Shown: piece by piece, positions 6,424 to 8,446 of the stretch
How positions within the stretch are numbered: the first letter of the stretch is position 1
Layout of the letters: the number at the start of each line of letters is the position of its first letter
Assembly (NCBI GenBank): GCA_036653715.1
Contig: JAVVTL010000065.1
Location: forward strand, 1 to 8,446
Reading direction: 5' to 3'
DNA from: Scatomorpha sp036653715
Lineage (GTDB): Bacteria > Bacillota > Clostridia > Oscillospirales > Oscillospiraceae
DNA length: 8,446 bases
Translations under genes and position numbers: made by a program
Notes under the pieces: generated by a model
Databases searched by the model: none
What the model was told of the DNA's origin: nothing
What the model saw: only the letters and a program-made list of their open reading frames with translations

Positions 6424-8301
6424 ATGAACGTATTATTTGAAAAATTTACTCTGCCGGAGGAGCTGCAGCAAATAATATACAACAGCCCCAGTGTCATCAT
6501 TCCCGAGAGCAAGGAAGTGCTCTTTGAGCTGATATTCGGCAACGGGAACGCCTCAAAAATCGAGGTGCTCTACGATGTCAACGGGAAAACCGTCAAGGAA
6601 GCGGATGTGGTTCGCTGCAAAAACGGCGCCGCCGTGAATTTCGCCGAGGACAGCATGCGCCGCCGCGACCCCGACTGCATGCGCATAGCCGACGATTTGC
6701 CCACGGATAAACCGCGCTTCAAGGACGTCTACGGCTACGATTTCAAGTCCCTGCGGGAGGAGACCTTCCGCTGGCTTGCAAAGCAGGAGCTGGTGATGGT
6801 GCCCTTCAAGGCCGGCGGCTACCAATACGGCTACGATTCCGTCCTTATCTGCCCGAGAAACGCCGCGTTTTTTGCCTTTGCCCTTGCCGAGCTTCAGGCC
6901 TTCGTCTGCGTCAAGGATATCGAGCACTTCAAACCGCGCTCCGTCATATATGTCGCGCCGCCCTTCCGCCACACCCATTTCGAGGGCAAGCAGGTCGTCG
7001 TCCATAACCGCAGCTCCGAGCTGCACGAGATATTCTCCTATAACCTCTACCCCGGCCCCTCCGCCAAAAAGGGCATCTACAGCGTGCTCATCGACATCGG
7101 CGAGCAGGAGGGCTGGGTCACCGCCCACGCCTCCGCCGCCCGCATCATCACCCCCTATGAGAACGAGATGGTCATGATGCACGAGGGCGCCTCCGGCGGC
7201 GGCAAGAGCGAGCTTTTGCAGGACGTCCAGCGCGGCGGCGACGGGCGTGTCACGCTCGGCATCGACCTTCAGACCGGCGAGGAGCGCTACATAAAAATGA
7301 GCGACACCTGCACCATCCGCCCCGTGACGGACGATATGGCGATGTGCCATCCCGCCATCCAAAGGGGCAAGGGCAAGCTCTCCCTGACCGACGGCGAGGA
7401 CGGCTGGTTTGTCCGCGTGGACGGAATAACCGAATACGGCTGCGACCCGATGTACGAGAAAATCGCCATCCATACGCCGGAGCCGCTGCTGTTTCTCAAT
7501 ATCGAGGGCGTGCCGGGCGCGACCTGCCTGCCATGGGAGCACGAGAAGGACTCCAACGGCAAGCCCTGCCCGAACCCCCGCATCATCATCCCGCGCAGAC
7601 TGATAAAAGACATCGTCACAGCGCCGGTGGAGGTGGACGTGCGCTCCTTCGGCGTGCGTATGCCGCCCGCGACGCTCAAGAAGCCGAGCTACGGCATCAT
7701 GGGACTTCTGCACATCATCCCGCCCGCGCTGGCGTGGCTTTGGCGTCTCGTCGCGCCGAGGGGCTACAACAACCCGAGCGTCAGCGGCGGCTCCGCTTTG
7801 GCGAGCGAGGGCGTCGGCTCCTACTGGCCGTTTGCCACCGGCGAGCGCGTGCGTCAGGCAAACCTCCTGCTCGAGCAGATAATCGACTGCTATGCCACCC
7901 GCTATGTGCTCATCCCCAACCAAAACATCGGCAACTACAAAATCGGCTTTTCCGCCGAGTGGATTTCGCGCGAGTATTTGGCGCGCCGCGGCGGCGTGAA
8001 CATGAAGCTTGACCATCTTGTCCCGGCCCGCTGCGCCCTCATGGGCTACGCGCTGAAGGACATGAAGGTAGACGGGCAGTATATTTCCGCCCGCTTCCTC
8101 CGCCCCGAGACGCAGGAGACGCTCGGCGAGGAGGGCTACGACAAGGGCGCCGAGATTCTCTATGACTTCTTCGCCCGCGAGCTTGCGGTCTACGACACCG
8201 AGGACCTGCACCCCATCGGCCGACAGATTCTCGAGTGCTTCAGAAATCACGGCACCGTCGAAGACTACTGCGACATCGTCCCCCTCGGCCTCAGCGACTA
8301 A
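6424..8301 (+). CDS. DUF4914-like protein with HprK/PEPCK-type P-loop, function unknown
   Basis: A 625-residue protein with no predicted signal peptide, hence probably cytoplasmic. From memory it matches the DUF4914 family, which has a similar length; no experimentally established role is known to me. The clear motif is a nucleotide-binding P-loop GASGGGKSE (255-263, lysine 261). This GxSGxGKS form is shared by HPr kinase and PEP carboxykinase rather than by ordinary ATPases, and the following Glu is as in HPr kinase. Further on are DGWFVRVDGITEYGCDP (from 326), EPLLFLNIEG, a hydrophobic stretch (about 420-446), and the Gly/Ser-rich SGGSALASEGVGSYWPFATG (454-473). Together these suggest a PEPCK-like kinase or phosphotransferase, which is inference. 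GAGGAA (6412-6417) lies 6 bases before ATG. It has its own promoter, so a link to the sugar operon is unproven. Confidence 0.85.
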   Translation: MNVLFEKFTLPEELQQIIYNSPSVIIPESKEVLFELIFGNGNASKIEVLYDVNGKTVKEADVVRCKNGAAVNFAEDSMRRRDPDCMRIADDLPTDKPRFKDVYGYDFKSLREETFRWLAKQELVMVPFKAGGYQYGYDSVLICPRNAAFFAFALAELQAFVCVKDIEHFKPRSVIYVAPPFRHTHFEGKQVVVHNRSSELHEIFSYNLYPGPSAKKGIYSVLIDIGEQEGWVTAHASAARIITPYENEMVMMHEGASGGGKSELLQDVQRGGDGRVTLGIDLQTGEERYIKMSDTCTIRPVTDDMAMCHPAIQRGKGKLSLTDGEDGWFVRVDGITEYGCDPMYEKIAIHTPEPLLFLNIEGVPGATCLPWEHEKDSNGKPCPNPRIIIPRRLIKDIVTAPVEVDVRSFGVRMPPATLKKPSYGIMGLLHIIPPALAWLWRLVAPRGYNNPSVSGGSALASEGVGSYWPFATGERVRQANLLLEQIIDCYATRYVLIPNQNIGNYKIGFSAEWISREYLARRGGVNMKLDHLVPARCALMGYALKDMKVDGQYISARFLRPETQETLGEEGYDKGAEILYDFFARELAVYDTEDLHPIGRQILECFRNHGTVEDYCDIVPLGLSD

Positions 8302-8307
8302 ACCCCA

Positions 8308-8408
8308 CCCCGCATATACAATAACCACCCGCACCCCAATTGTTAGACAGTACGATACTGCAAAACAATTGAGGTGCGGTTCACAATCCGTGGGCGGGGA
8401 GATTTTTT
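8308..8408 (+). terminator. Composite hairpin and T run after the DUF4914-like gene
   Basis: A 16-base arm (8329-8344) pairs with 8364-8379 with one C/A mismatch. Inside it CAGTA (8348-8352) pairs with TACTG (8356-8360) around CGA. An outer CCCCGC (8308-8313) can pair with GCGGGG (8394-8399), directly before AGATTTTTTC, whose T run is 8403-8408. The nested structure plus U tract suits a terminator for the gene ending at 8301. On the minus strand the mismatch becomes a G-U pair, so a bidirectional role is possible. Confidence 0.55.
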
Positions 8409-8436
8409 CTTTGGGCTATTTTTATTCACAATTAGA

Positions 8437-8445
8437 TGTTATACT
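8437..8445 (+). promoter_or_regulatory. Possible extended -10 element of a downstream gene
   Basis: TGTTATACT at the window edge matches the extended -10 pattern TGnTATAAT with one difference. No good -35 box lies 16-18 bases upstream, though extended -10 promoters often lack one. The gene it would serve lies outside the window. Confidence 0.35.
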
Positions 8446-8446
8446 G

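Noticed and set aside
6553..8334. 593-codon open frame on the minus strand opposite the DUF4914-like gene
   Set aside because: It is low-complexity, rich in Ala/Gly/Val/Asp/His, and has no recognisable domain. It mirrors the + strand gene whose G/C-biased third positions suppress antisense stops.

Overview
The window reads as chromosomal DNA from a high-GC, gut-type Firmicute, probably a Clostridia/Oscillospiraceae-like anaerobe. The basis is strong G/C bias at third codon positions, AGGAGG-type ribosome sites, a short lipoprotein signal peptide, and a LacI regulator beside a binding-protein-dependent sugar transporter. The taxonomic placement is inference. All genes supported here lie on the + strand.

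Layout. Bases 2-55 may be the last 17 codons of an upstream gene. Bases 56-384 hold no convincing gene but contain several inverted repeats. A sigma-A-type promoter (385-413) is followed at once by tandem palindromic operators (428-468). A LacI-family regulator then probably starts at TTG 487, not at the longer upstream starts. After 56 nt comes a sugar-binding lipoprotein (1554-2870), then a hairpin with a short T run, two ABC permeases (2950-3870 and 3870-4736, overlapping by one base), and a GH77 4-alpha-glucanotransferase, malQ (4742-6220). Bases 6221-6423 carry a very long perfect hairpin and a new promoter whose -35 box overlaps a small palindrome. The last gene (6424-8301) encodes a 625-residue protein that I match from memory to the DUF4914 family. 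It has a P-loop of the HPr-kinase/PEP-carboxykinase type. A terminator-like structure and a possible extended -10 element close the window.

How it works together. The first unit looks like a self-regulated maltodextrin (or related alpha-glucan) uptake operon. The lipoprotein binds oligosaccharide, the two permeases form the channel, and MalQ disproportionates the imported maltodextrins. The regulator probably represses its own promoter until an inducer binds. No ATPase subunit is encoded here, so a shared MsmX/MsmK-type ATPase elsewhere in the genome is inferred. The hairpin after the binding-protein gene would make binding protein more abundant than permease. The DUF4914-like gene has its own promoter, and its link to the sugar operon rests only on adjacency.

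The two things most worth a second look are the regulator's mis-callable start and operator array, and the uncharacterised P-loop protein.
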